Below are positions 27,610 through 38,770 of a DNA stretch of 64,000 bases, piece by piece. The translations under genes were made by a program, and so were the position numbers. Origin of the DNA: UBA7957 sp965222695 (GTDB taxonomy: Bacteria; Pseudomonadota; Gammaproteobacteria; Granulosicoccales; Granulosicoccaceae); contig OZ244967.1 in the NCBI GenBank assembly GCA_965222695.1, positions 4,960,001 through 5,024,000 on the forward strand, given 5' to 3'. The notes beneath the pieces were generated by a model that did no database searches, had not been told where the DNA came from, and worked only from the letters and a program-made list of their open reading frames with translations. Numbering within the stretch: position 1 is the first letter of the stretch; each line of letters starts with the position of its first letter.

Positions 27610-28412
27610 GTCTGTCCGAGTCCGATCTGAATCAAGCGGTCGACGATCTTTTTCGCGCGGAGCAACGGGGGCAACAAATCGGCCTGCTGTCGCTTCGTCA
27701 TCCGGATATGGATATGGACGACGCTTATGCTATTCAGACAGGGCTGGCCAGGAGAAAACTGGCTGCCGGTCGCAAGGTGATCGGATGGAAGATCGGTTTG
27801 ACCTCCAAGGCCATGCAGTCCGTGCTTAAGATCGACATTCCGGATAGCGGCGTTTTGTTTGACGATATGTTATTTGAAAACCATGGCACCGTTCCGGCCG
27901 GGCGGTTTATCCAGCCGCGGATCGAGGCGGAAATCGCCTTTGTGATGAAATCATCCCTGGCCGGCGAGTCGGTAGGCCGTGAACAAGTACTGGCGGCAAC
28001 GGATTATCTGGCGCCATCGATCGAAATCCTCGATACCCGCATTATCCGGGCGGATCCGCAAAGCGGTAAAATGCGCAGCGTTTTCGATACCATCAGCGAT
28101 AATGCCGCCAATGCAGGGCTGATACTGGGTAGGGAACGTCACACGGCGGATGCGTTCGATCTGCGATGGATCGGCGCTATTGTCAGTAAAAACGGTGAGG
28201 TCGAAGAAACCGGTCTCGGTGCCGGTGTGCTGGATGATCCGGTGGAAAGCGTTGTCTGGCTGGCCAGGCGAATGGAGCATTACGGCCAAAGCATTGAAGC
28301 CGGGCAGATTATTCTAGCGGGTTCTTTTATCCGGCCGGTGGAATGCCCGCCCGGTACACACATCAAGGCTGACTTCGGTAAATTCGGTCAAGTCGATATT
28401 CAATTCGCCTGA
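27606..28412 (+). CDS. hpaH: 2-oxo-hept-4-ene-1,7-dioate hydratase
   Basis: HpaH (268 aa) hydrates 2-oxohept-4-ene-1,7-dioate, giving the substrate of the HpaI aldolase. It shows MDMDDAYAIQTGLARRKLAAG, the core VIGWKIGLTSKAMQ, IEAEIAFVMKSSL with metal-binding acidic residues, and DYLAPSIEILDTRI. These are the hallmarks of the hydratase/decarboxylase family (HpaH, MhpD, XylJ). Its place between the FAH gene and hpaI separates it from MhpD. ATGA overlap with the previous gene suggests coupling. Confidence 0.93.
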   Translation: MSLSESDLNQAVDDLFRAEQRGQQIGLLSLRHPDMDMDDAYAIQTGLARRKLAAGRKVIGWKIGLTSKAMQSVLKIDIPDSGVLFDDMLFENHGTVPAGRFIQPRIEAEIAFVMKSSLAGESVGREQVLAATDYLAPSIEILDTRIIRADPQSGKMRSVFDTISDNAANAGLILGRERHTADAFDLRWIGAIVSKNGEVEETGLGAGVLDDPVESVVWLARRMEHYGQSIEAGQIILAGSFIRPVECPPGTHIKADFGKFGQVDIQFA

Positions 28413-28424
28413 GGAGAAATCTCT

Positions 28425-29219
28425 ATGCCTGCGCCCGAAAATCAGTTTAAGTCTGCCATAAAAGCAGGAAAGCCCCAGTTCGGATGCTGGATCGGTTTGG
28501 CCGATGCGCACGCGGCAGAAATTTCCGCTACGGCAGGCTTTGACTGGCTTGTGATCGATGCAGAGCACGCGCCCAACAATTTACGTTCGGTTCTGGCGCA
28601 GCTGAGGATTATAGAATCCTCCGCCAGCCAGGCGGTGGTTCGCCCACCCATAGGCGAGAGCTGGATAATCAAACAGTACCTCGACGCCGGCGTGCAGAAT
28701 CTGATTATACCCATGGTCGAAAGCCGACATCAGGCTGAGGATTTAGTGAAAGCCGTTCAATATCCGCCCAGGGGTATACGCGGTGTCGGGTCCGCATTGG
28801 CGCGAGCGTCGAAGTTCGCCGGCATTGCAGATTACCTGACGACCGCGGATGAGCAGATTTGTCTTTTGGCACAGGTTGAAAGCAGAGCCGGCATAAATGC
28901 TCTGGATGACATACTTGCAAGCGATATTGACGGTGTTTTTCTGGGCCCTTCGGATCTGGCTGCTGATATGGGGTTTATCGGCCGGGCCGGAGCACCGGAG
29001 GTGAAACGCACGATTACGGACGCCGTTCAACGAATTGTCGGTGCAGGAAAAGCAGCCGGAATTCTAACCCTTGACCGGGAACTTCAGCAGACCTGCCTGG
29101 GCCTGGGTGCCCGTATTATCGCCACGGGTATAGACGTTTCGCTGTTTGCTGCCGCCATGCGTGAAGCGGCACAGGCGAGTGGGGAATTAACCGATTATGC
29201 GAAAGATTTCACCAAATAA
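28425..29219 (+). CDS. hpaI: 4-hydroxy-2-oxoheptane-1,7-dioate aldolase
   Basis: HpaI (264 aa) is a class II pyruvate aldolase that splits 4-hydroxy-2-oxoheptanedioate into pyruvate and succinate semialdehyde. The family core is present: FGCWIGLADAHAAEISATAGFDWL, VIDAEHAPN, PMVESRHQAEDLVKAVQYPP, the metal Glu in LLAQVESRAGI and GVFLGPSDLAADMG. GAGGAGAAA lies just before the ATG. It ends the hpa operon; no hpaD, hpaF, hpaB or hpaC gene is present nearby. Confidence 0.94.
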   Translation: MPAPENQFKSAIKAGKPQFGCWIGLADAHAAEISATAGFDWLVIDAEHAPNNLRSVLAQLRIIESSASQAVVRPPIGESWIIKQYLDAGVQNLIIPMVESRHQAEDLVKAVQYPPRGIRGVGSALARASKFAGIADYLTTADEQICLLAQVESRAGINALDDILASDIDGVFLGPSDLAADMGFIGRAGAPEVKRTITDAVQRIVGAGKAAGILTLDRELQQTCLGLGARIIATGIDVSLFAAAMREAAQASGELTDYAKDFTK

Positions 29220-29303
29220 TCATTTGAGTGTTATTTTTCTGGTCTGTATGCTGCTTTACATTATCGGTAAATTCACGTGATCCGGTCTCGGGCGGAGTGG
29301 CAT

Positions 29304-31403
29304 ATGTCTTTGGATTGGGGCAAGTCCCTTTCGTTTTTATTGATCATCCTGTTGGTATCGTCATGCGGTGATAATGAATCCACTGATAAGACCGATCGGT
29401 CCGAGCTTTCACACCGGCTTAAGCGGATAACGGATGCGAGTGCTTTTGAGTCCCGGTACAAACAGGCGCTGGTCGATTATTACAATAACAACCAATTTGT
29501 CCATGGTGCCTATCTTGAGTCAGATGGATCGCCCAATTCGTCTCAACAGGGTGACAGTGCATCCGGTGGAAGGATTTCCGCCACAAACCTGCAGGAAGCG
29601 GGGGTTGACGAATCGGATCGGATAAAATCCGACGGACATTATCTTTATGTTCTCAGCGCTTCCGAGCATTTTTATCCGGCGGATACGGGAATCACGAACG
29701 ACGCAAGTACGGAGCCAAAGCCGGACAATGGCGGCGAGTCGAATACGCTGCGTGTTTTTGAACTGCAAACCGATTTGGCTGATGCCACACTCCTTGCGGA
29801 AAAAAAGCTGGACTTCGGAGAATCGCTGGTTGCCGACGGTCTGTATCTGACTTCCGAAGACAGGGGAAATATTCTTACCCTGTTAGCGAGCTCACGTCTG
29901 TATTATCCATACTGGTATGATTCGATCGGCTGGAGCGGTTCCAGCAGCGCCCTTTCCAATGTGGATCTAAGTGATCCTGCCCGGCCGGTACAAAGCGCGG
30001 GAGTCGTTTTTGACGGACAGATTATTTCATCCCGAAGAGTGGGGGATCATTTGATTATTGCCAACCGCTTTTTTCCGGCTATAGAAGAAGTTGTTTATTA
30101 TCCTCAGACGGATGACGAGAAATCCTCGAATCAAAATTTGATTGAAGAGCTTTCTTTGCAGGAGCTTTTGCCAGGTATGAGCGTGGATAATAATACAACC
30201 AGGCAACCGCTGGTGGATGCAGAAAACTGTTTTGTGCCGGACAGCGCTGAATCCCTGGGCTACTCTCCGGATATCATTTCCCTGATCAGCATCAATATCA
30301 ATGATTTGACGATTGAAAGCAGCTTGTGCTTCGTGGGTTCAACCGAGACATTTTATGCCTCGACGGAGGCGGTATATCTGGCAACCACACGATACGATTG
30401 GGAGCTTGATGAGAACGGTTGGGTCGATTATCAAAGTACCGATATTGAAACGGATATTCACCGATTCAGCTTCGATCAGGGGCAACTGAGTTACAGCGCA
30501 TCCGGTAAAGTAAAAGGGCAATTGGGTTGGAATGTAGACAGGCGTCCGTTTCGCCTGAGTGAAAAGGACAACTATCTGCGTGTAGTTTCCTTCACCGCCG
30601 AGTTGGAAGATGATAAAAGCCCGGTACGTCTATCGGTCTTGCATAAAGAGGGTCAGGATTTGCTTGTGACCGCCACACTGCCGAATTCGACCAGACCGGA
30701 ACCGCTGGGTAGACCCGGTGAACAGCTCTACGCTTCGCGGTTTGTGGGAGATCGGGCGTATTTTGTGACATTCAGGGTAACGGACCCGCTCTATGTCATA
30801 GATCTATCCGATCCGCGTAATCCCTTTGTGAGCGGAGAATTAAAAATCGAGGGTTATTCGGATTATCTGCATCCGGTATCGGATAGCCTGTTACTTGGGC
30901 TGGGCAAGGATGCGATCGCCGACACGACAGGAGACTTTGACCGTGGTGCCTGGTATCAGGGCCTTAAACTGTCTTTGATCGATGTCAGCAATCCCTCGTC
31001 CGCGGTCGAAGTGGATAAAATGATCATAGGTAAGCGAGGTTCCGAATCGCCGGCCCTGGCCGATCACCACGCATTCACCTATTTACCCGCGGATCGGTCC
31101 GGCAGCTTAGCCATTCCTGTCCGTTTGCACGACGGGAATTATGACTATGGTGAGCCCGGCAAACCCTGGTCTTGGTATCAGTGGCAACACAGCGGGCTCT
31201 ATTTATTTGATGTAGACATCTCCACCGGGACACTTTCCGAGGCCGGATATATGGAGGTGGCGAACAGGAATACCACGGGTGACACGGTCTCAATTCATCA
31301 GGACAGATCCTTATTGGCCGGCGACGCTGTTTATTATGTCAACGGCGATAAGGTCTACGGCGCGTTTTGGAATAGTCCGCAAAATCTTAACGGACCCCGT
31401 TGA
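29304..31403 (+). CDS. Beta-propeller domain lipoprotein
   Basis: This 699-residue protein begins with a lipoprotein signal peptide (SLSFLLIILLVSSCGD, lipobox Cys). The ATG at 29304, with GGAG upstream, is preferred over GTG at 29277. The body matches the large secreted beta-propeller family: TNLQEAGVDESDRIKSDGHYLYVLS near the start, repeated VDLSDPARPVQ / VIDLSDPRNPFVSGELKIEGYSDYLHPV blocks, and LIDVSNPSSAVEVDKM. It is probably an envelope-anchored binding or scaffold protein; no enzymatic residues are apparent and the function is unknown. Confidence 0.85.
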   Translation: MSLDWGKSLSFLLIILLVSSCGDNESTDKTDRSELSHRLKRITDASAFESRYKQALVDYYNNNQFVHGAYLESDGSPNSSQQGDSASGGRISATNLQEAGVDESDRIKSDGHYLYVLSASEHFYPADTGITNDASTEPKPDNGGESNTLRVFELQTDLADATLLAEKKLDFGESLVADGLYLTSEDRGNILTLLASSRLYYPYWYDSIGWSGSSSALSNVDLSDPARPVQSAGVVFDGQIISSRRVGDHLIIANRFFPAIEEVVYYPQTDDEKSSNQNLIEELSLQELLPGMSVDNNTTRQPLVDAENCFVPDSAESLGYSPDIISLISININDLTIESSLCFVGSTETFYASTEAVYLATTRYDWELDENGWVDYQSTDIETDIHRFSFDQGQLSYSASGKVKGQLGWNVDRRPFRLSEKDNYLRVVSFTAELEDDKSPVRLSVLHKEGQDLLVTATLPNSTRPEPLGRPGEQLYASRFVGDRAYFVTFRVTDPLYVIDLSDPRNPFVSGELKIEGYSDYLHPVSDSLLLGLGKDAIADTTGDFDRGAWYQGLKLSLIDVSNPSSAVEVDKMIIGKRGSESPALADHHAFTYLPADRSGSLAIPVRLHDGNYDYGEPGKPWSWYQWQHSGLYLFDVDISTGTLSEAGYMEVANRNTTGDTVSIHQDRSLLAGDAVYYVNGDKVYGAFWNSPQNLNGPR

Positions 31404-31576
31404 AGTCTCGGTTTATATCTCCAAATACCGATCTTAGTGGGATAGATATTTAATCCAGAGTAATTGATAATAATTCCCAATCATATTCTCAATTAATCAG
31501 TCCTAAAGTTGACTTAAATAGTCAGGTAAGATACTTTCAGTGCCAGTTTAGAGCTATCAGGCGGAGTAGTCGCAAA

Positions 31577-31936
31577 ATGAGTGTAGAAGCAGAAGAATTT
31601 GAAATGCCCGATCCCTTGGTTTTTACGGAAGCCGCGGCGAAAAAGGTTAAATCCCTGATTGATGAGGAAGGGAATCCGGACCTGATGTTAAGAGTCTTTG
31701 TATCCGGTGGCGGCTGTTCCGGCTTTCAATATGGTTTTACATTTGATGAGAGCATCAACGATGGTGATACGGAAGTCATTAAGGAAGGCGTTAAGCTGCT
31801 GATCGATCCGATGAGCTTTCAATATCTTACCGGCGCTGAAATCGATTATACGGAAGGTCTCGAAGGGTCTCAGTTCGTCATCCGGAATCCGAATGCCGTA
31901 ACCACTTGCGGCTGCGGATCATCCTTTTCTACCTGA
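31577..31936 (+). CDS. erpA: ErpA, iron-sulfur cluster insertion protein
   Basis: This A-type Fe-S carrier (119 aa) delivers clusters to enzymes such as IspG and IspH. It shows the A-type fold LVFTEAAAKKVKSLIDEEG, with the three conserved cysteines at residues 47 (GGGCSGF), 111 and 113 (CGCGSSF). GGAG precedes the ATG. The arrangement erpA / anmK / M23 peptidase / tyrS matches Pseudomonas. The ErpA name over IscA rests on this context and the N-terminal extension. Confidence 0.94.
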   Translation: MSVEAEEFEMPDPLVFTEAAAKKVKSLIDEEGNPDLMLRVFVSGGGCSGFQYGFTFDESINDGDTEVIKEGVKLLIDPMSFQYLTGAEIDYTEGLEGSQFVIRNPNAVTTCGCGSSFST

Positions 31937-32002
31937 TTAAGATCTCCGCGGCTGTCGCATTGCTGTGGCGGGTGGCAGTCCTGAATCTGTGGTTTCTCTG
32001 GC

Positions 32003-33121
32003 TTATCGGCTTGCGGGATAGAGACAGCCGCAAATGGCCGCACGCCGACTACCGGTGACTGAAGGTAAATTCCCCGGTAATTGTTGCAGATGCCTGTAAG
32101 CCAGCCAGGCGAATACCATGGCTTCGAGATAATCCGGATCAATACCGATCTCAAGAGGATTGCGGATCTTCGCATTCGGCAGATGCCGCTGGAGGCGGCG
32201 AAGCAACTCCTGATTCTTGGATCCTCCACCGCAACCGTAGACTTGCACGCAAGAAGGGCAGCTTGCCTGTATGGCATGGGCAATGGTAAGCGCGCTCAAT
32301 TCACACAGCGTGGCCTGGACGTCTGTGCTACCGATCGTTCGGTTTTGTAAATGCGCCTGCAGCCAATCCCGATTGAAATATTCCCGGCCGGTGCTTTTAG
32401 GCGCAGGTTTTTTAAAGTACGGGTCGTTCAGCATGGATTGCAGCAGATCCTGGTCAACCGTACCGGCGGCGGCCCAGCTTCCGTCCGGGTCGAAAGGCTG
32501 TTTTTTAGTAAATTGAATCCAATCGTCAAGCAATGCATTGGCCGGACCCGTGTCGAATCCCATCGCGGGTGAGCCATCCTTGAGAATGGTGATATTGGCA
32601 ATACCGCCAAGATTCAGAACGGCTGTATCCCTGCCTTCAGAGCGAAAGTAGTGATCGTGAAAAAGCGAAGCGAAAGGAGCGCCCTGACCGCCAAAAGCCA
32701 TATCCGCTCGCCGAAAATCACTGACGACGTCTATCGCGGTTCGTGCCGTAAGAATATTCGGATTTCCGATTTGAACGCTGTATTGGTGGGGAGGATCAGG
32801 GCGATGACGAATAGTCTGGCCGTGACTGCCAGTAACCAGAATTGACTCAGCAGCGATATTTTCCTGATCGAGCAGATGATTGACAGCATCCGCCAGTATT
32901 TCCCCGATCAATCTGTCAAGTTGAAAGAGTTCATCCAGTTTCGCTGTGTCACTGTGGGCTAGGGTAATCACCCTGGCCCTGATGTCCTCAGGGTAGGGAA
33001 GAAAATAGCGGCCGGCCAGATGTATTGACGATGTGTCGATCCGGACCAGAGCTGCGTCAACTCCATCGGCGCTGGTGCCCGTCATCAGGCCTATCGCGAG
33101 TTGAGGTCGATCAGTATTCAC
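32003..33121 (-). CDS. anmK: Anhydro-N-acetylmuramic acid kinase
   Basis: AnmK (372 aa) phosphorylates and opens 1,6-anhydro-MurNAc during peptidoglycan recycling. It carries the phosphate loop GLMTGTSADGVDAALV at the N-terminus, VTGSHGQTIRHRP, FAS/FHD segments with NLGGIANIT, and GFDTGPANALLDDWI. Length is typical. It follows the M23 peptidase gene by 50 bases on the same strand, consistent with a cell-wall unit. Confidence 0.96.
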   Translation of the reverse strand: MNTDRPQLAIGLMTGTSADGVDAALVRIDTSSIHLAGRYFLPYPEDIRARVITLAHSDTAKLDELFQLDRLIGEILADAVNHLLDQENIAAESILVTGSHGQTIRHRPDPPHQYSVQIGNPNILTARTAIDVVSDFRRADMAFGGQGAPFASLFHDHYFRSEGRDTAVLNLGGIANITILKDGSPAMGFDTGPANALLDDWIQFTKKQPFDPDGSWAAAGTVDQDLLQSMLNDPYFKKPAPKSTGREYFNRDWLQAHLQNRTIGSTDVQATLCELSALTIAHAIQASCPSCVQVYGCGGGSKNQELLRRLQRHLPNAKIRNPLEIGIDPDYLEAMVFAWLAYRHLQQLPGNLPSVTGSRRAAICGCLYPASR

Positions 33122-33171
33122 CGCAGGGTCAAGTCAGGCGCCGGGGTGTGTGTTATGACACCCCATTGGCT

Positions 33172-34848
33172 CTAATGGGTTTCCATGGCGATAGTTGTGG
33201 TATCCAGATTCTGTAACCGCGCCAGTAAGTCTCTGGACTTGTTCAAGAAGTCAGCCTTGTACTTTTTTGGTATTGGCCGCGCGCCGGGAAATTTGACCTT
33301 CAAGGGGTTCTTATGGACACCATTGATACGGAACTCATAGTGCAGGTGCGCACCGGTGACACGTCCGGTTTTTCCGACATAGCCGATAATCTGGCCCTGC
33401 TTGATCCGCTTGCCCGATCGCGTCGATTTAGCGATCTTGGACATATGCGCGTACAGGGTTGTGTATTTGTCTCCGTGCTTGATGATCACGGTTTTGCCGT
33501 AACCGCCCTTGTTTCCAGCGTACAATACCTTGCCGTCTCCGGTGCTGCGAATAGGTGTGCCTATGGGTGCGCCGTAGTCCGTGCCTTTGTGCGCGCGAAT
33601 GGTGTGCAATACAGGGTGTTTGCGGTTGGGATTGAAGTGGGATGTGATACGTACTACGTCCACCGGATTGCGCAGAAACGCCTTGCGCATCGATCGGCCT
33701 TCCGGAGTGTAATAACTGGTTCTACCGGTGAAATCGGTGTAACGAATCGCCTTGATGATGCGATTGCCGTTTTGGAATTCCGCCGCCAGAATATCCCCTT
33801 CGCCCAGGTATTCTCCGTCTCTGTAGAGCTTTTCATAAATGATCTTGAATCTATCGCCTTTTCGAATATCGATACTGAAATCGACGTCCCACTGAAAAAC
33901 GTCAACCAGATTCATGATGGTCTTCTGGCTTAATCCGGCGCTTTGACCGGCCAGAAACAGAGAGGATTCTATAACTGCGTTGGCGGCCTGGGGCAAGCGG
34001 CGAAGCGGCATTTCGATAATGGAGCCGACGAAATTGTCATCTCCGCGCGAAACGACCAGTTTTCTTTCCTGCCCCATATTCATGCTGAAACTTGCCAGGC
34101 GGCCATCGGCGTAGCGGCGAAATGACAGCTCCTGATCAATCCGCAGCATGGACAGGTGCTTTTTAACATAGTCGTTGGTCAGCAGCCGGTGCAATTCACC
34201 GGTGTCCACGCCATGATCGACCAAGAGTTCCGACAGGGTGTCGCCGCTTTTCACGCGCACATCTTCCACAAAGAACTGCCCATTGCTGTTCGGTTCCGCC
34301 GAGTCTGTAAAATCTGCTGAATTCTCGATCGGGTCATCCGGCTGTTCGATCTGATTTGCAGAATTGGCCGCACTTTGCGGGACTGGTTCCGGACCGGTTG
34401 GAACAAGAATTTCGTTATCGCCGCCGTCATGTTTGTAGGCCGCGAGTTTTAACCGGGCGCTGCCGGGTACGAACTGATTGGATTCGATAAAGTAAAAATC
34501 CGGATCGGTGGAAGAGCTTTGTTGTTCCGGGTAATTACCGATCAGTTTGAGCGGATTTAACTCCGATTGCCTGACAACATTACCATTGCCGACAGTTGCA
34601 ATCAGGGCGCTGAATAGAAAAAATGCGGCAACGGTGATCACGCGACGGACCGCAATTCCTTTTGTTGACTTTTTTGACGGGCTGTAGGACAAGCGGACAG
34701 CGCCTTGCATCGCTGATTTTTTGCGAAAAAAAGTGCGTTTCTTGTTCTCAGCAGATCCGTTGAACAAACCGGAATTATCAAGTGTTTTATAATCCAGCTG
34801 CATAAATTGGCGATGATTCTCAGAAGAGATTTGTTTATTCTTTCCCAC
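33172..34848 (-). CDS. M23 family metallopeptidase (murein hydrolase / activator type)
   Basis: This envelope protein (up to 558 aa) has a cytoplasmic N-terminus, one membrane segment near residues 70-92 (RVITVAAFFLFSALIATVG) and a periplasmic part. The periplasmic part has an OapA/LysM-like domain (VKSGDTLSELLVDHGVDTGEL) and a C-terminal M23 domain. The zinc ligands are present: His/Asp in RAHKGTDYGAP and the HLH of GAHLHYEFR. It is probably an active DD-endopeptidase like MepM. The start is uncertain: GTG at 34848 or ATG at 34803. It is divergent from tyrS. Confidence 0.92.
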   Translation of the reverse strand: MGKNKQISSENHRQFMQLDYKTLDNSGLFNGSAENKKRTFFRKKSAMQGAVRLSYSPSKKSTKGIAVRRVITVAAFFLFSALIATVGNGNVVRQSELNPLKLIGNYPEQQSSSTDPDFYFIESNQFVPGSARLKLAAYKHDGGDNEILVPTGPEPVPQSAANSANQIEQPDDPIENSADFTDSAEPNSNGQFFVEDVRVKSGDTLSELLVDHGVDTGELHRLLTNDYVKKHLSMLRIDQELSFRRYADGRLASFSMNMGQERKLVVSRGDDNFVGSIIEMPLRRLPQAANAVIESSLFLAGQSAGLSQKTIMNLVDVFQWDVDFSIDIRKGDRFKIIYEKLYRDGEYLGEGDILAAEFQNGNRIIKAIRYTDFTGRTSYYTPEGRSMRKAFLRNPVDVVRITSHFNPNRKHPVLHTIRAHKGTDYGAPIGTPIRSTGDGKVLYAGNKGGYGKTVIIKHGDKYTTLYAHMSKIAKSTRSGKRIKQGQIIGYVGKTGRVTGAHLHYEFRINGVHKNPLKVKFPGARPIPKKYKADFLNKSRDLLARLQNLDTTTIAMETH

Positions 34849-34998
34849 TTTTATCGCTGCCGACTGTGAAGATTGTAATCCGGATGCAAAAATTGTGAAC
34901 TATACAGCATCTGCAAGCCGTTTGTCAGGCGCTGAGCGGCTGACCTTGGTAACTGAAGAAGTATAGTCGTCCTTTCCACTTTAGTAACTGGATCCACC

Positions 34999-36201
34999 AT
35001 GACAGAAAGTATGGAGAATCAACTAGCAATAATTATGCGAGGAACCGAAGAGGTTTTATTGCTGGATGACCTTAAAGAAAAACTCAATAAGAAACCGGTT
35101 CTCAGGATAAAAACCGGATTTGACCCTACCGCACCGGATTTACATCTCGGGCATACGGTGCTGATCAATAAAATGCGTCAGTTTCAGGATCTGGGGCATG
35201 AAGTCATCTTTCTTATCGGCGATTTCACCGGTCTGATCGGTGATCCCACCGGGAAAAACGCAACCAGGCCGCCGTTGAGTTCGGAAGAGATTCTGGAAAA
35301 CGCCAGGACTTACGAAAAACAGATTTTCAAAATACTGGACGCGGGCAAAACGAAAGTCATGTTTAATTCAGCCTGGATGACGGAGTTAGGCGCTGCCGGG
35401 TTGATAGAGCTGGCGGCAAAACACACTGTCGCTCGAATGCTGGAAAGGGATGACTTTAATAAACGTTACAACAGCGGGCAATCGATTGCGATACATGAGT
35501 TTTTATATCCGCTTGTCCAGGGATACGATTCGGTCGCTATGCATGCGGACGTCGAGTTGGGTGGAACCGATCAAAAGTTTAATCTTCTCGTCGGGCGCCA
35601 GCTGCAACAGGTCTACGGACAGGAGCCGCAAGTCGTCATTACCGTTCCGTTGCTGGAAGGTTTGGACGGAGTGAACAAAATGTCAAAGTCGCTCGGCAAT
35701 TACGTCGGAATCGATGAGCCGCCTGACGAAATGTTCGGCAAAATCATGTCCATTTCCGATGAACTGATGTGGCGCTATTTTGAATTACTGAGCTTCCGCT
35801 CTTTAGGGGAAATCGAGGAGTTCAGGCGAGCGGTGGAGCAGGGCGCCAATCCGAGAGACACGAAATTTTTGCTCGCCGAGGAAATTGTAGAGCGATTTCA
35901 CTCACGCGCGGCCGCGGAAAATGCCAAAACCGGTTTCATCAATAGATTCAGTAAGGGCGTTTTGCCGGATGACATAACGGAAATATCCATAGATGTGGGT
36001 GACGCAGGATTGCCGATTTCGAATATTCTGAAAATGTCCGCTCTAGTCGGCAGTACATCGGAAGGCATGAGAATGATCAGACAGGGAGCGGTGAAAATCG
36101 ATGGTGAAAAAATCGAGGATACGGCTCTTCGCATCCGCCGTGGCAAGACAGCGATTTACCAGGTCGGCAAACGGCGGTTTGCAAAAGTCAAGACGGTCTA
36201 G
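34999..36201 (+). CDS. tyrS: Tyrosyl-tRNA synthetase
   Basis: TyrS (400 aa) charges tRNA-Tyr. It is a class I synthetase with the HIGH-equivalent HLGHT in DLHLGHTVLINK and KMSKS in VNKMSKSLGNYVG, plus a C-terminal S4 RNA-binding domain (LVGSTSEGMRMIRQGAVKIDG). The shorter KMSKS-type form and 400-aa length match the TyrS type found in Pseudomonas rather than the KFGKT type of E. coli. It lies just upstream of the rRNA operon. Confidence 0.97.
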   Translation: MTESMENQLAIIMRGTEEVLLLDDLKEKLNKKPVLRIKTGFDPTAPDLHLGHTVLINKMRQFQDLGHEVIFLIGDFTGLIGDPTGKNATRPPLSSEEILENARTYEKQIFKILDAGKTKVMFNSAWMTELGAAGLIELAAKHTVARMLERDDFNKRYNSGQSIAIHEFLYPLVQGYDSVAMHADVELGGTDQKFNLLVGRQLQQVYGQEPQVVITVPLLEGLDGVNKMSKSLGNYVGIDEPPDEMFGKIMSISDELMWRYFELLSFRSLGEIEEFRRAVEQGANPRDTKFLLAEEIVERFHSRAAAENAKTGFINRFSKGVLPDDITEISIDVGDAGLPISNILKMSALVGSTSEGMRMIRQGAVKIDGEKIEDTALRIRRGKTAIYQVGKRRFAKVKTV

Positions 36202-36333
36202 GAGGTATATTTAAGGCTTGCTAAACGGTGGATCTGATGGCTTTTGTTCTACTGATACGCCGGCAATTTTAACCGGACCACCGTCAGACAAGCCAATGCC
36301 AATTCAATCGATTCACTTTGCCTGAATTAGTTG

Positions 36334-36361
36334 TTGACCTAATCGATTCCCTCTGTATAAT
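36334..36361 (+). promoter_or_regulatory. rrn promoter P1
   Basis: -35 TTGACC (36334-36339) and -10 TATAAT (36356-36361) are 16 bases apart. They are followed by a GC-rich discriminator (ACGCGCC), as expected for a stringently controlled rRNA promoter. It lies about 430 bases upstream of 16S. Confidence 0.8.
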
Positions 36362-36460
36362 ACGCGCCTTCGCTTGGCGGCGTGCCAAGTGAACCGCGCT
36401 TTGAACTGGCTTCTTTTTCTTCAGGCTCATTTCATGGCCGAGTGTCAAAAAATAAAGTGT

Positions 36461-36488
36461 TTGACACGCGAAAATGCAAGCTTATAAT
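36461..36488 (+). promoter_or_regulatory. rrn promoter P2
   Basis: Consensus -35 TTGACA (36461-36466) and -10 TATAAT (36483-36488), with 16-base spacing and a GCGCGCC discriminator. It is a strong second promoter in tandem with P1. Confidence 0.85.
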
Positions 36489-36629
36489 GCGCGCCTCGGT
36501 CGTTCAGACCGGAGCGAAAATACAAGTTTAATCCTTGATTGTAAGCGGTTTTTTAAATCGTCTGACTGTTGACTTTCAAGTTTGGGCCGGTGTAAAATTC
36601 CTCGGCTTGAGCCGGAAGAAAATCCGGTG

Positions 36630-36641
36630 TGCTCTTTAACA
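36630..36641 (+). promoter_or_regulatory. boxA antitermination signal (leader)
   Basis: TGCTCTTTAACA matches the Nus-factor boxA of rRNA leaders. A second boxA-like GTTCTTTAAAAA lies at 38851-38862, just before 23S. Confidence 0.8.
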
Positions 36642-36787
36642 AATTGGACATAAGTAACTTGTGCGGGTGCTTGCGTCGATAGGTTGTTTTGCAACAAATT
36701 CGATGAAGCATTCGGAACTGAACAGTAGTTGAGTTTCGGGTTCAATTCATCAATCAGTTAGACAGTGAATTTATTCGCTGTATCTTT

Positions 36788-38325
<1,538 letters not shown>

Positions 38326-38393
38326 AAGAGTAAAAGCGAAACGGTCTGTTTTCGCGAGTACCCTCACAAGTTACTTAGTCCGCGATAGACCTC

Positions 38394-38468
<75 letters not shown>

Positions 38469-38470
<2 letters not shown>

Positions 38471-38553
38471 AATTTGCGTTGCTTGCGCGATCCTCGACGC
38501 TCACGTACTGGGGTACGCTACGCACCGATGATCACACAACCAACACAAATTTG
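38469..38553. repeat. Long imperfect palindrome in the tRNA-Ile/tRNA-Ala spacer
   Basis: An 85-base near-palindrome starts at the last two bases of tRNA-Ile. The outer arms CAAATTTGCGTTG (left) and CAACACAAATTTG (right) pair with one transition mismatch. Complementarity continues for about 28 bases per side with mostly G-U-type mismatches, towards a centre with GTACTGGGGTAC. It resembles a REP/BIME-type or MITE-derived hairpin. Confidence 0.65.
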
Positions 38554-38604
38554 CCCTGATTTATGAGGGGAGTGGGCAGGCCCAAGCAAGTGTTTGAAAA
38601 AACG

Positions 38605-38695
38605 CTTTTACGCAGGATTTTTTGTTTGAGACAAGGCGCACGCCGGAACGAGTGACAAGTGCAACGCCGGATCACGCAAAAAAGACCAGTAAAAG
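38605..38695. repeat. Second imperfect inverted repeat before tRNA-Ala
   Basis: The left arm at 38605-38624 (CTTTTACGCAGGATTTTTTG) is partly complementary to the right arm at 38677-38695 (CAAAAAAGACCAGTAAAAG), ending on the first base of tRNA-Ala. Between them ACGCCGGA occurs twice. It may form a processing stem or be another repeat relic. Confidence 0.4.
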
Positions 38696-38770
38696 GGGCC
38701 ATAGCTCAGCTGGGAGAGCGCCTGCCTTGCACGCAGGAGGTCGGCGGTTCGATCCCGCCTGGCTCCACCA
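38695..38770 (+). tRNA. alaT: tRNA-Ala (TGC)
   Basis: 76-base tRNA with acceptor GGGGCCA/TGGCTCC, anticodon TGC in GCCTTGCACGC, T-loop GGTTCGATCCC and encoded CCA. The order 16S-Ile-Ala-23S is common in proteobacteria. Confidence 0.97.

Noticed and set aside
36482..36745. Minus-strand open frame in the rRNA leader
   Set aside because: It spans tandem rrn promoter, boxA and leader sequence and has no recognisable protein features.
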